Below are positions 6,603-14,373 of a stretch of DNA of 59,187 nt, piece by piece. The notes below the pieces were generated by a model. The model was not told the DNA's origin, made no database searches, and saw only the letters and a program-made list of their open reading frames with translations. Location: assembly GCA_003353955.1 (NCBI GenBank), contig PIVJ01000007.1:1-59187 (forward strand), in the 5' to 3' direction. This DNA is from Bacteroidota bacterium (GTDB lineage: Bacteria; Bacteroidota; Bacteroidia; Bacteroidales; GCA-2711565). The first letter of the stretch is position 1; each line of letters opens with the position of its first letter. The position numbers and the translations under genes were made by a program.

Positions 6603-7703
6603 ATGACAAAAAAGAAAGCCACAATTTATGAAGAAATAAGGGCTAAAGGACACTCTAGGAGAGACTTTTTAAAATTCTGTACAACCATGAGTGTTATGTT
6701 AGGTCTTGAAACAAGCGGTGTAACTCAGATTACGAAAGCACTTGAGAAAAAACATCGAATCCCTGTAATTTGGATGCACTTTCAGGAATGTACTTGTTGC
6801 TCGGAATCCTTCATTAGGTCATCCCATCCAATCGTTGCAGATATAGTATTAGATAAAATCTCGCTTGATTATACAGAGACTTTGATGGCTGCTTCTGGCC
6901 ACCAAGCTGAGAAATCGCTGCATGATACAATGGAGAAGTATCACGGTGAATATTTATTGATGGTAGAAGGATCTATCCCTGCCAAGGATGAAGCATTTTG
7001 TTGTATAGGTGGTCGATCTGCGTTGGAAATATTGAAAGAAGTTTCTGAAGGAGCGAAAGCGATTATCGCTTGGGGTAATTGTGCTTCTTCTGGTTGTGTA
7101 CAAGCAGCATCTCCAAATCCAACTGGGGCGCAACCAGTTCATAAAGTAATCAAAGGTAAACCTATCATTAATGTTCAGGGTTGCCCTCCAATTGCCGAGG
7201 TTATGGCAGGAGTGGTTGTTCATTTACTGGCATTTGAGCGAATTCCTCAATTAGATAGTTTAGGCCGCCCTAAAGCATTTTATTCACGTCGTGTTCATGA
7301 CACTTGCTATCGACGGCCAAATTATGATGCAGGTTTATTCGTTGAATCTTTCGATGATGAAAATGCTAAGCGTGGTTATTGCTTATATAAAATGGGTTGT
7401 AGAGGACCTAACACCTATAACTCTTGTGGAGTAATAAAATGGAATAACGGAGTTAGTTATCCAATCCAATCGGGTCACCCTTGTATTGGATGTAGTGAAG
7501 CTAATTTCTGGGACAATGGTCCTTTCTATCAACATTTACAATCCTTCCCAGGTTTTGGTATAGAAACTACCGCAGACAAAATAGGTGTTGGATTAGGAAT
7601 TGCAACTGGAGCTGGAATAGCTGCACATGCAATCTCAACTAACATTAGGAAGCGAAAGATGCTTCAAAAAGGATTAAAAGAAAATAAAACAGAAAATAAA
7701 TAA
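6603..7703 (+). CDS. hyaA: Membrane-bound [NiFe]-hydrogenase small subunit (six-Cys type)
   Basis: The 366-aa electron-transfer subunit carries a Tat signal with SRRDFLKF (18-25). The proximal-cluster region has CTCC (C63, C65, C66), then C160 and C165 in WGNCASSGC, and C194 in QGCPP. C65 and C165 are the two extra cysteines that define the oxygen-tolerant [4Fe-3S] cluster of group 1d enzymes such as E. coli Hyd-1 and Ralstonia MBH. The medial and distal cluster ligands (HDTCYRR, CLYKMGC, CGVIKW, HPCIGC) are present. A C-terminal hydrophobic helix (about 325-350) anchors it to the membrane. Substrate is H2, with electrons passing to the cytochrome b two genes downstream. Confidence 0.96.
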   Translation: MTKKKATIYEEIRAKGHSRRDFLKFCTTMSVMLGLETSGVTQITKALEKKHRIPVIWMHFQECTCCSESFIRSSHPIVADIVLDKISLDYTETLMAASGHQAEKSLHDTMEKYHGEYLLMVEGSIPAKDEAFCCIGGRSALEILKEVSEGAKAIIAWGNCASSGCVQAASPNPTGAQPVHKVIKGKPIINVQGCPPIAEVMAGVVVHLLAFERIPQLDSLGRPKAFYSRRVHDTCYRRPNYDAGLFVESFDDENAKRGYCLYKMGCRGPNTYNSCGVIKWNNGVSYPIQSGHPCIGCSEANFWDNGPFYQHLQSFPGFGIETTADKIGVGLGIATGAGIAAHAISTNIRKRKMLQKGLKENKTENK

Positions 7704-7717
7704 AACGGAGGAATTTT

Positions 7718-9436
7718 ATGGCACAAAGAATCGTAGTAGATCCAATTACCAGAATTGAAGGTCACCTAAGAGTGGAAGCCGAAATTAAAGATGGTAAAAT
7801 TGTCGACGCATTTAGCTCCGGAACCATGGTTCGAGGCATTGAAATTATTCTCAATGGCCGAGACCCTAGAGACGCCTGGGCTTATACAGAAAGAGTATGC
7901 GGTGTATGCACAACTGTTCATGCATTAGCATCAGTAAGAACTGTAGAAAACGCTTTAGGTATTGTAGTTCCTCCTAATGCTGATATTATTAGGAATTTAA
8001 TGTTTTGTGCTCAATATATGCAAGATCATGTAGTACATTTTTATCACCTACATGCATTAGATTGGGTAGATGTTGTTTCTGCATTAAAAGCTGACCCAAA
8101 AGCCACTTCGGCATTGGCTCAGAGTATCTCAAAATGGCCAAAGAGTTCACCTGGTTATTTTTCTGATATTCAATATCGTATTGGAAAGTTTGTAGAAAGT
8201 GGCCAACTAGGAATATTTGCAAATGGTTATTGGGGGCATTCAGCATACAAACTCCCACCTGAGGCAAATTTGATGGCTGTAGCACACTACCTTGAAGCCC
8301 TTGAATGGCAAAAAGAAATTATAAAAGTTCATACTATATTTGGCGGAAAGAACCCTCATCCTAATTATTTAGTGGGAGGAGTTCCTTGCTCAATCAATTT
8401 AGATGAAAATAATGCGCTAAATGCTGAACGATTAGCTATGGTTGGTAATTTATTTGATCAAGCACGCGACTTTATTGATCAAGTTTATATTCCAGATCTG
8501 ATGGCTATCGCATCTTTCTATAAGAAAGATTGGGGTGCAATAGGGGGTGGCGTAAGCAATTATATGTCCTATGGAGATTTACCAACAAATGGCTATGCCG
8601 ATGTTGATAGTTTTAAATTCCCTCGTGGAATTATCATGAATCGAAACCTTAGTGAAGTTATACCTATTGATGCAACAGATCCCGACCAAATTAAAGAATC
8701 TATTGCAAATTCTTGGTATTCTTATGAAAACGGAAGTGGCCCTAAGCATCCTTGGGAAGGTGAAACTAAGTTTAATTATACTGGGCCAAAACCCCCTTAT
8801 GATCATTTGGATGTAAGTAAACAATATAGTTGGTTGAAAACTCCTAGATGGAATGGACATCCTATGGAAGTTGGTCCTCTGGCACGTATGTTAGTTGGAT
8901 TTGCTTCTGGAAAAGATGAATTTGTAGATTCTGTATCAAGGGCCTTGAAAACGTTAGATGTTCCAGTAGGAGCCTTATTCTCTACATTAGGGCGTACTGC
9001 TGCTCGTGGGCTTGAAACTCAATTAGTAAGCGAATGGTCTAAGGAATTCTACAATCAATTATTAGCTAATATTAAAAATGGAGATAGTCGGACACATAAT
9101 AACGAGAAGTGGGAACCAAAGACTTGGCCTGAAACTTCCAAAGGTGTTGGAATGACAGAAGCCCCAAGAGGTGCTTTAGCGCATTGGATAAAAATTAAAG
9201 ATGGTAAAATTGAAAATTATCAGTTAGTTGTTCCAAGTACATGGAATGCATCTCCTAGAGATGAAAATGGATTAAGATCAGCTTATGAGGAAGCATTGAT
9301 TGGTACACCTATAGCAGATCCTGAGAATCCTTTAGAAATCTTAAGAACGATCCATTCATTTGATCCATGTATAGCTTGTGCTGTGCACTTATATGATGAA
9401 AAGGGAACTTATGTTCATCAAGTACAAACCTTTTAA
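7718..9436 (+). CDS. hyaB: Membrane-bound [NiFe]-hydrogenase large subunit
   Basis: The 572-aa catalytic subunit has both nickel-binding motifs: RVCGVC (C61, C64) and DPCIACAVH near the C-terminus (C551, C554, H557). The 15 residues after H557 form the extension removed by the maturation protease encoded at 3959-4441. It has no signal peptide and would be exported by Tat together with the small subunit. The start is supported by a good GGAGG ribosome site 9 bases upstream, uncommon in this window. Spacing to the small subunit is 14 bases and to the cytochrome b gene 9 bases. Confidence 0.97.
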   Translation: MAQRIVVDPITRIEGHLRVEAEIKDGKIVDAFSSGTMVRGIEIILNGRDPRDAWAYTERVCGVCTTVHALASVRTVENALGIVVPPNADIIRNLMFCAQYMQDHVVHFYHLHALDWVDVVSALKADPKATSALAQSISKWPKSSPGYFSDIQYRIGKFVESGQLGIFANGYWGHSAYKLPPEANLMAVAHYLEALEWQKEIIKVHTIFGGKNPHPNYLVGGVPCSINLDENNALNAERLAMVGNLFDQARDFIDQVYIPDLMAIASFYKKDWGAIGGGVSNYMSYGDLPTNGYADVDSFKFPRGIIMNRNLSEVIPIDATDPDQIKESIANSWYSYENGSGPKHPWEGETKFNYTGPKPPYDHLDVSKQYSWLKTPRWNGHPMEVGPLARMLVGFASGKDEFVDSVSRALKTLDVPVGALFSTLGRTAARGLETQLVSEWSKEFYNQLLANIKNGDSRTHNNEKWEPKTWPETSKGVGMTEAPRGALAHWIKIKDGKIENYQLVVPSTWNASPRDENGLRSAYEEALIGTPIADPENPLEILRTIHSFDPCIACAVHLYDEKGTYVHQVQTF

Positions 9437-9445
9437 AGCGGTCTT

Positions 9446-10138
9446 ATGGAAACTGTAAAACAGAAAACAATTAAAGAGGTATACGTATGGGAATTACCTG
9501 TACGTTTCTATCATTGGATAAATGCCTTATGTATCGTGGTTTTATCGGTGACTGGATATCTCATTGGACGACCCCCTGCTTTGCAAAGTGCAGCTGAAGC
9601 ATCTTTTAGTTATTGGTTCGGTTGGATTCGTTTCATTCACTTTGTTGCAGCTTTTGTATTCTTTTTTAATTTCGTTCTTCGGACTTATTGGGGCTTTGTT
9701 GGAAATAAGTATGCACAATGGTATAATTTCATTCCATTAAAGAAATCTCAATGGGAAGAGCTTTTCAATGTCTTGAAAGTGGATATTTTGCAACTTACCA
9801 CAAAATCTATTCCATCCATAGGTCATAATATGCTTGCTGGATTCACCTACTTTTTTACATTTCTGGCTTTTCTTTTGCAAAGTTTAACTGGATTCGGTTT
9901 ATATGCGGCAATGAGCGACTCTTGGTTTCCAAAACTTTTTTCATGGATAGTCCCCTTATTAGGTGGAGATCTACCTGCACGTAATTTTCATCACATTTTA
10001 ATGTGGTTCTTCATTATATTCGCAATGATTCACATATATCTTGTTTTTTATCACGACTATATCGAAAGAAATGGACTTACTTCTTCAATGATTGGAGGTT
10101 GGAAGTTTGTGAAACAAGATGAGGATGATAAAGAATAA
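9446..10138 (+). CDS. hyaC: Ni/Fe-hydrogenase b-type cytochrome subunit
   Basis: The 230-aa protein has four hydrophobic helices and the histidines expected for two b hemes: RFYHWINAL (helix 1), RFIHFVAAF (helix 2), and NFHHILMW with MIHIYLVFYHDY in the last helices. It accepts electrons from the small subunit and reduces quinone in the membrane, so the enzyme is an H2-uptake hydrogenase. It is the last gene of the operon; a long perfect palindrome follows 24 bases later. Confidence 0.94.
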   Translation: METVKQKTIKEVYVWELPVRFYHWINALCIVVLSVTGYLIGRPPALQSAAEASFSYWFGWIRFIHFVAAFVFFFNFVLRTYWGFVGNKYAQWYNFIPLKKSQWEELFNVLKVDILQLTTKSIPSIGHNMLAGFTYFFTFLAFLLQSLTGFGLYAAMSDSWFPKLFSWIVPLLGGDLPARNFHHILMWFFIIFAMIHIYLVFYHDYIERNGLTSSMIGGWKFVKQDEDDKE

Positions 10139-10161
10139 TTGTATTAGTATTGTTTTTAATT

Positions 10162-10202
10162 TAGGGATGCCGTCCCAACAAATTGTTGGGACGGCATCCC
10201 TA
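10162..10202. terminator. 20-bp perfect palindrome between convergent hyaC and xth
   Basis: Two 20-base arms (10162-10181 and 10183-10202) are perfectly complementary around one central base. The GC-rich core GGGATGCCGTCCCAAC makes a very stable hairpin with A/T tracts outside on both strands. It lies between two converging genes and would act as a bidirectional terminator. The size and perfection also fit a small repeated palindromic element. Confidence 0.75.
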
Positions 10203-10206
10203 TTTA

Positions 10207-10974
10207 TTAAATGTCAATCTCCAAAGCTATCGGGCAATGATCAGATTGGCTAGCTTCAGGAAGGATTAAAGCCCGAGTCATTTTATCTTTGAGGTTTTCA
10301 CTTACCATTTGATAATCGATGCGCCAGCCTTTATTATTTGCTCGTGCATTGGCTCGGTAGCTCCACCACGAATAATTATGAGGTTCTGAATTAAAAGCCC
10401 TGAAAGAATCAACAAAACCGCTATCGATAAATTTTCCAATCCATTCGCGCTCTTCGGGTAAGAAACCTGAGCTTTTAGCATTTCTAATCGGATCGTGAAT
10501 ATCGATGGGCTTATGACAAATATTGTAATCGCCGGCGATAATCAGTTTTGGTCGTTCTTTTTTTAATCCATTAATGTATTGTTGGAAATCATCTAGCCAT
10601 TGCATTTTAAAAGTCTGCCGTAATTCTCCGCTCGATCCCGATGGATGATAAACACTCACCACCGAAACATCTCCGTAATCAACCCTGATAAATCTTCCTT
10701 CATCATCATATTTCGAAATTCCCATTCCATAAACTACATTATCCGGCTCTTCTTTTGTAAGAATAGCTACGCCGCTATAACCCTTTTTAACAGCCGATAA
10801 CAGATAGGTTTTATAACCGGCTGCTTCAAAATCAAATATGGGTATTTGATCGCCCTGTGCTTTGGTTTCCTGAATACACACGATATCCGGTGTAGCGGCA
10901 TTTAACCAATCCAAGAATCCCTTTTTCATTGCAGCCCTAATTCCATTTACATTATATGATATTATTTTCTTCAT
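10207..10974 (-). CDS. xth: Exodeoxyribonuclease III
   Basis: The 255-aa protein is an AP endonuclease/3'-5' exonuclease of the EEP fold. Visible motifs are SYNVNGIRA at the start, CIQETKAQ (catalytic Glu), AGDYNICH (Asp/Asn), WRIDYQMVSE and SDHCPIALEID (Asp-His pair) at the end. Length is normal. It nicks DNA 5' of abasic sites in base excision repair. It is a single gene, divergent from the ClC gene and convergent with hyaC. Confidence 0.93.
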   Translation of the reverse strand: MKKIISYNVNGIRAAMKKGFLDWLNAATPDIVCIQETKAQGDQIPIFDFEAAGYKTYLLSAVKKGYSGVAILTKEEPDNVVYGMGISKYDDEGRFIRVDYGDVSVVSVYHPSGSSGELRQTFKMQWLDDFQQYINGLKKERPKLIIAGDYNICHKPIDIHDPIRNAKSSGFLPEEREWIGKFIDSGFVDSFRAFNSEPHNYSWWSYRANARANNKGWRIDYQMVSENLKDKMTRALILPEASQSDHCPIALEIDI

Positions 10975-11061
10975 CTCAATTTCAATATTTAAATTGTTTA
11001 AAATTATTATTGATAGTTTAGCTAAGGTAAAAAGAATGAATTAATTAATTGCCCAAGATTA

Positions 11062-11069
11062 TATTTTTG
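11062..11069 (+). promoter_or_regulatory. Bacteroidetes -7 box of the ClC gene
   Basis: TATTTTTG fits TAnnTTTG. Transcription would start near 11077, which makes the ATG at 11098 the natural start and argues against the in-frame TTG at 11077. Confidence 0.4.
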
Positions 11070-11097
11070 TAGTAATTTGCAATTGCTTAGAAATAGA

Positions 11098-12873
11098 ATG
11101 AAAAAATACAAGGTTTTAAAACGATTTTTAATTTGGCGATTACGACATGTAAACGATCGTCAATTTATGTTGATAATGAGTGCTGTTGCAGGGTTTTTGG
11201 TTGGATTGGCGGCGGTGATTATTAAAAATTCTGTACACTTCATTCAACAATTTCTAACAAGTAATTTTACTACAGAATATGAAAATTACCGATATCTTGC
11301 CTTTCCTGCCATCGGCATTTTAATTGCGCTTCTTTTTATAAAACTTGTCATTCGCCAGCATGTCGGACACGGTATACCCAGTGTTCTATTTGCCATCTCT
11401 AAAACGAATGGTAAGATTAAACGACATAATATTTTCTCTTCCATAATCACCTCCACATTTACCGTTGGTTTTGGGGGATCTGTTGGGTTAGAGGGACCAA
11501 CCGTAGCGACGGGTGCAGCCATTGGCTCAAACATCGGCAGATTGTTACATCTAAACTACAAACAAATTACCCTTTTGTTGGGAGTTACTTGTGCAGCAGC
11601 AATGGCGGCTATTTTTAAATCCCCGATTGCAGCCATCGTTTTTGCGACTGAGATTATCATGATCAATTTAACAATGGCTTCTGTGGTTCCTTTACTAGTT
11701 GCTTCAGCAGTTGCCGTTTTAACTTCTTACTTTTTTCTTGATCAGGCAGTATTATATCCATCCATTATTACCGAAGGCTTTTTATTAAAAGATATTCCGT
11801 ATTACATTTTATTGGGAATTTTGGCTGGTCTTGTTTCAGTTTATTTCACCAAGATGTACATATTCGTTGAATCTAAATTTTCGAAAATTGAAAGCTGGGT
11901 GAAAAGATTGATTATTGGCGGAACCATTCTCGGTGTTTTGATATTCTTTTTCCCTGCTTTGTACGGTGAAGGGTACGGAGCCATAAACTCAGCACTTGGT
12001 GGAGATATCAGTTCTCTTTATAGCAACTCAATCTTTGATGCCTATAAAGACAATATGGTGATTATTTTTATTCTTTTCATTTTAATAATATTCTTTAAAG
12101 CTGTTGCAACTTCAGTCACATTTGGTGCAGGGGGAATTGGCGGAATCTTTGCACCTACCCTGTTTCTGGGTGCATTTACCGGTCTGTTCTATGCTCAATT
12201 GATTAACTACTTTGGAATTGGTAGTTTGGTGGAAAGTAATTTTGCCCTGGTGGGAATGGGCGGGCTTATCGCTGGAGTACTTCACGGCCCGTTAACTGCA
12301 ATATTCCTGATTGCTGAAATCACCGGAGGTTACAAACTTTTTGTGCCACTTATGATTACTGCAACGATTTCGTATGCAACTATTAAAATTTTTGTAAAAA
12401 ATTCGGTTTACACTTACCAATTAGCAAAACGAGGTCACCTTATCACACATCATAAAGACCGGGCAGTCCTCTCAATGATGAGTGTTGGAAAACTTATTGA
12501 ACGAGATTTTCTGACTGTTTTACCGGAGGAAACACTGGGTGATTTAGTTAAAATCATTTCCGAATCTAAAAGAAATATTTATCCTGTTCTTGACAAAGAA
12601 GGTAAATTTAAAGGAATTATCAGGCTTGATGATGTTCGCCATATTATGTTTGAAACAGAACTTTATCAGAAAACCTCGATTGCCAGCATTATGGTAACAC
12701 CCATTGTTACAATTGATCCGGAAGAATCGATGGAAAATGTTGCTAAAAAGTTTATGGAATCCGGTAAATTTAATATCGTGGTTTTGAAAGACGGGGAATA
12801 CCTGGGTTTTATCTCTCGCGCCAAGGTCTTTTCAAAATACAGAAGTTTGCAAAAGTATTTTTCTGATGATTAA
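11098..12873 (+). CDS. ClC-family chloride channel/antiporter with CBS domains
   Basis: The 591-aa membrane protein has the ClC selectivity motifs GSVGLEGP (with the gating Glu), GAGGIGGIFAP and GMGGLIAGVLHGPLTA, and about ten hydrophobic helices over residues 25-435. Two CBS domains follow (about 460-590; MSVGKLIERDFLTVLPEE and IMVTPIVTIDPEESMENV), which usually bind adenine nucleotides and regulate transport. It moves Cl- or related anions across the inner membrane. I chose ATG 11098 over TTG 11077 because of the promoter position. Confidence 0.9.
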   Translation: MKKYKVLKRFLIWRLRHVNDRQFMLIMSAVAGFLVGLAAVIIKNSVHFIQQFLTSNFTTEYENYRYLAFPAIGILIALLFIKLVIRQHVGHGIPSVLFAISKTNGKIKRHNIFSSIITSTFTVGFGGSVGLEGPTVATGAAIGSNIGRLLHLNYKQITLLLGVTCAAAMAAIFKSPIAAIVFATEIIMINLTMASVVPLLVASAVAVLTSYFFLDQAVLYPSIITEGFLLKDIPYYILLGILAGLVSVYFTKMYIFVESKFSKIESWVKRLIIGGTILGVLIFFFPALYGEGYGAINSALGGDISSLYSNSIFDAYKDNMVIIFILFILIIFFKAVATSVTFGAGGIGGIFAPTLFLGAFTGLFYAQLINYFGIGSLVESNFALVGMGGLIAGVLHGPLTAIFLIAEITGGYKLFVPLMITATISYATIKIFVKNSVYTYQLAKRGHLITHHKDRAVLSMMSVGKLIERDFLTVLPEETLGDLVKIISESKRNIYPVLDKEGKFKGIIRLDDVRHIMFETELYQKTSIASIMVTPIVTIDPEESMENVAKKFMESGKFNIVVLKDGEYLGFISRAKVFSKYRSLQKYFSDD

Positions 12874-12897
12874 TGAATAAGACTTATATTGGTCAGA

Positions 12898-13240
12898 TTA
12901 AACATCTTCAATCTTCTCAATTAATGAATACTGAACTAAAATTATATCGGATAATCTTTCGACTAATTTTTTAATGTATGATAAACGAAATTCGTGTGTA
13001 GTCACAGCACTCCATGTTTGAGCTATCACTTTTTCATTTTCTTCAGTATAGTCTATTTTTGGTTGATCACATCTTAATTATCCAATCATTATCATTCTCA
13101 ATTGGGTCACCCCATAAACCATGTATAAATAAATTTCGAGTTGGACTTGCAATCTTCTTTCGCGGGAATAAAAAAGTCTGTACCTGCCTGAGGGTTATCT
13201 GCAATAATCCATTGGGTTTGGCCTCATTGGTTGCAATCAT
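12898..13240 (-). pseudogene. Decayed gene of unknown function
   Basis: On the minus strand a clean 56-residue reading (DQPKIDYTEENEKVIAQTWS... to stop at 12898) is preceded by protein-like stretches in other frames, for example NLFIHGLWGDPIENDNDWII and IIADNPQAGTDFFIPAKED. Joining them needs at least one frameshift near 13070, and probably two. The composition is typical of coding DNA. I do not recognise the family. It fills most of the gap between the ClC gene and the XRE regulator. Confidence 0.45.
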
Positions 13241-13440
13241 TTTAATAAAAAACTTGACAACTTAAATAATTGTTTTATACTTGGTCGTTATTTAATCATT
13301 ATTTTGATTATAATATAATCATTCATAAATATGAACTACAAGTTCTCTATTCGGATTTTTTTAAAAGAAAGCTAAAAAATATACTTTTAGAGTGGAACAT
13401 TATAGCATATTTGGGTATTAACAAAAAAAGATATTAAACA

Positions 13441-14244
13441 ATGAATACATTTGGAAAGAACATCGAATTTCTTCGTAAGCGGCAAAAACGCACACAGGAC
13501 GATCTGGCGTTCGCTCTGGAGATGAAAAGATCAACCCTTAGCAGATATGAAAACGGAGTATCCCAGCCCAGTGTTAATGCACTGATTCGCTTCTCTATGT
13601 TTTTTAAGATTGCTATTGACACCCTTGCAAAAACAGATTTAACCGAACTCTCAGAAAGTCAAATTTCACAAATTGAAAGAGGTTACGATGTATACGTTAA
13701 AGGAAGTAATATCCGGATTCTAGCTGCGACCGTCGATCAATATAATAACGAAAATATTGAACTGGTTTCTGAAAAAGCAAAGGCCGGATATAAAAATGGA
13801 TTTGCTGACCCGGACTATGTTAGCATACTCCCTACCTTTCAATTGCCATTTTTATCACGACAGAAAAAATACAGGACATTTCAGATTAGTGGAGATTCAA
13901 TGTTGCCTATTCCGGATGAATCATTTGTAACCGGTGAATTTATTTTAGACTGGAACACCATTCGTGATGGTCATCCATACATCATTTTAACGCTAGATAA
14001 TGGAATCGTTTTTAAGGTAGTTGAAAATAAGATTAAGGCTAACAAAAATCTAATTATGCACTCTTTAAACTCACTTTACGACAGCTATAAAATCGACATT
14101 ACCGATGTAAAGGAGGTGTGGAAGTTTGTTCACTACATTAGTTCGGAAATGCCCAAACCCAATAAAGAGAAACAAGACCTTGTAGACACCGTTAAACAGC
14201 TTCGAAAGGAGGTTCATGTTATCCAAACTCAGTTAAATATATGA
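13441..14244 (+). CDS. XRE-family regulator with S24/LexA-like domain
   Basis: The 267-aa protein has an N-terminal Cro/CI-type helix-turn-helix (about 6-60; TQDDLAFALEMKRSTLSRYENG) and a C-terminal S24 peptidase-like fold. ISGDSMLPIP holds the Ser and VFKVVEN the Lys of the LexA/UmuD dyad. No obvious Ala-Gly cleavage site stands out in the linker, so it may act as a fold-only sensor. The last 30 residues look like a short coiled coil. It lies beside an exonuclease remnant and an IS, and could be a phage-type or stress repressor. Targets are unknown. Confidence 0.85.
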   Translation: MNTFGKNIEFLRKRQKRTQDDLAFALEMKRSTLSRYENGVSQPSVNALIRFSMFFKIAIDTLAKTDLTELSESQISQIERGYDVYVKGSNIRILAATVDQYNNENIELVSEKAKAGYKNGFADPDYVSILPTFQLPFLSRQKKYRTFQISGDSMLPIPDESFVTGEFILDWNTIRDGHPYIILTLDNGIVFKVVENKIKANKNLIMHSLNSLYDSYKIDITDVKEVWKFVHYISSEMPKPNKEKQDLVDTVKQLRKEVHVIQTQLNI

Positions 14245-14368
14245 CCTTAAATTTTATTACAATTCTCTCCGGATTGTGTATGAAATTATCGATGTAGAAA
14301 TAACGGGATTAAGTCCGAAGACTGGGAGAATTACAGAGATTGCAATATATATTCATGATGGAGATAAG

Positions 14369-14373
14369 ATAAT
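14369..14373. repeat. Target site duplication, left copy
   Basis: ATAAT at 14369-14373 matches ATAAT at 16441-16445 directly outside the IS ends. Fusing the two sides at this sequence restores the exonuclease frame. Confidence 0.8.

Noticed and set aside
7989-8285. Minus-strand frame inside the hydrogenase large subunit
   Set aside because: It is antisense to a clearly conserved gene.
13014-13265. Plus-strand 83-codon frame
   Set aside because: The minus strand of the same stretch reads as decayed coding sequence, and the plus frame has no recognisable motif.
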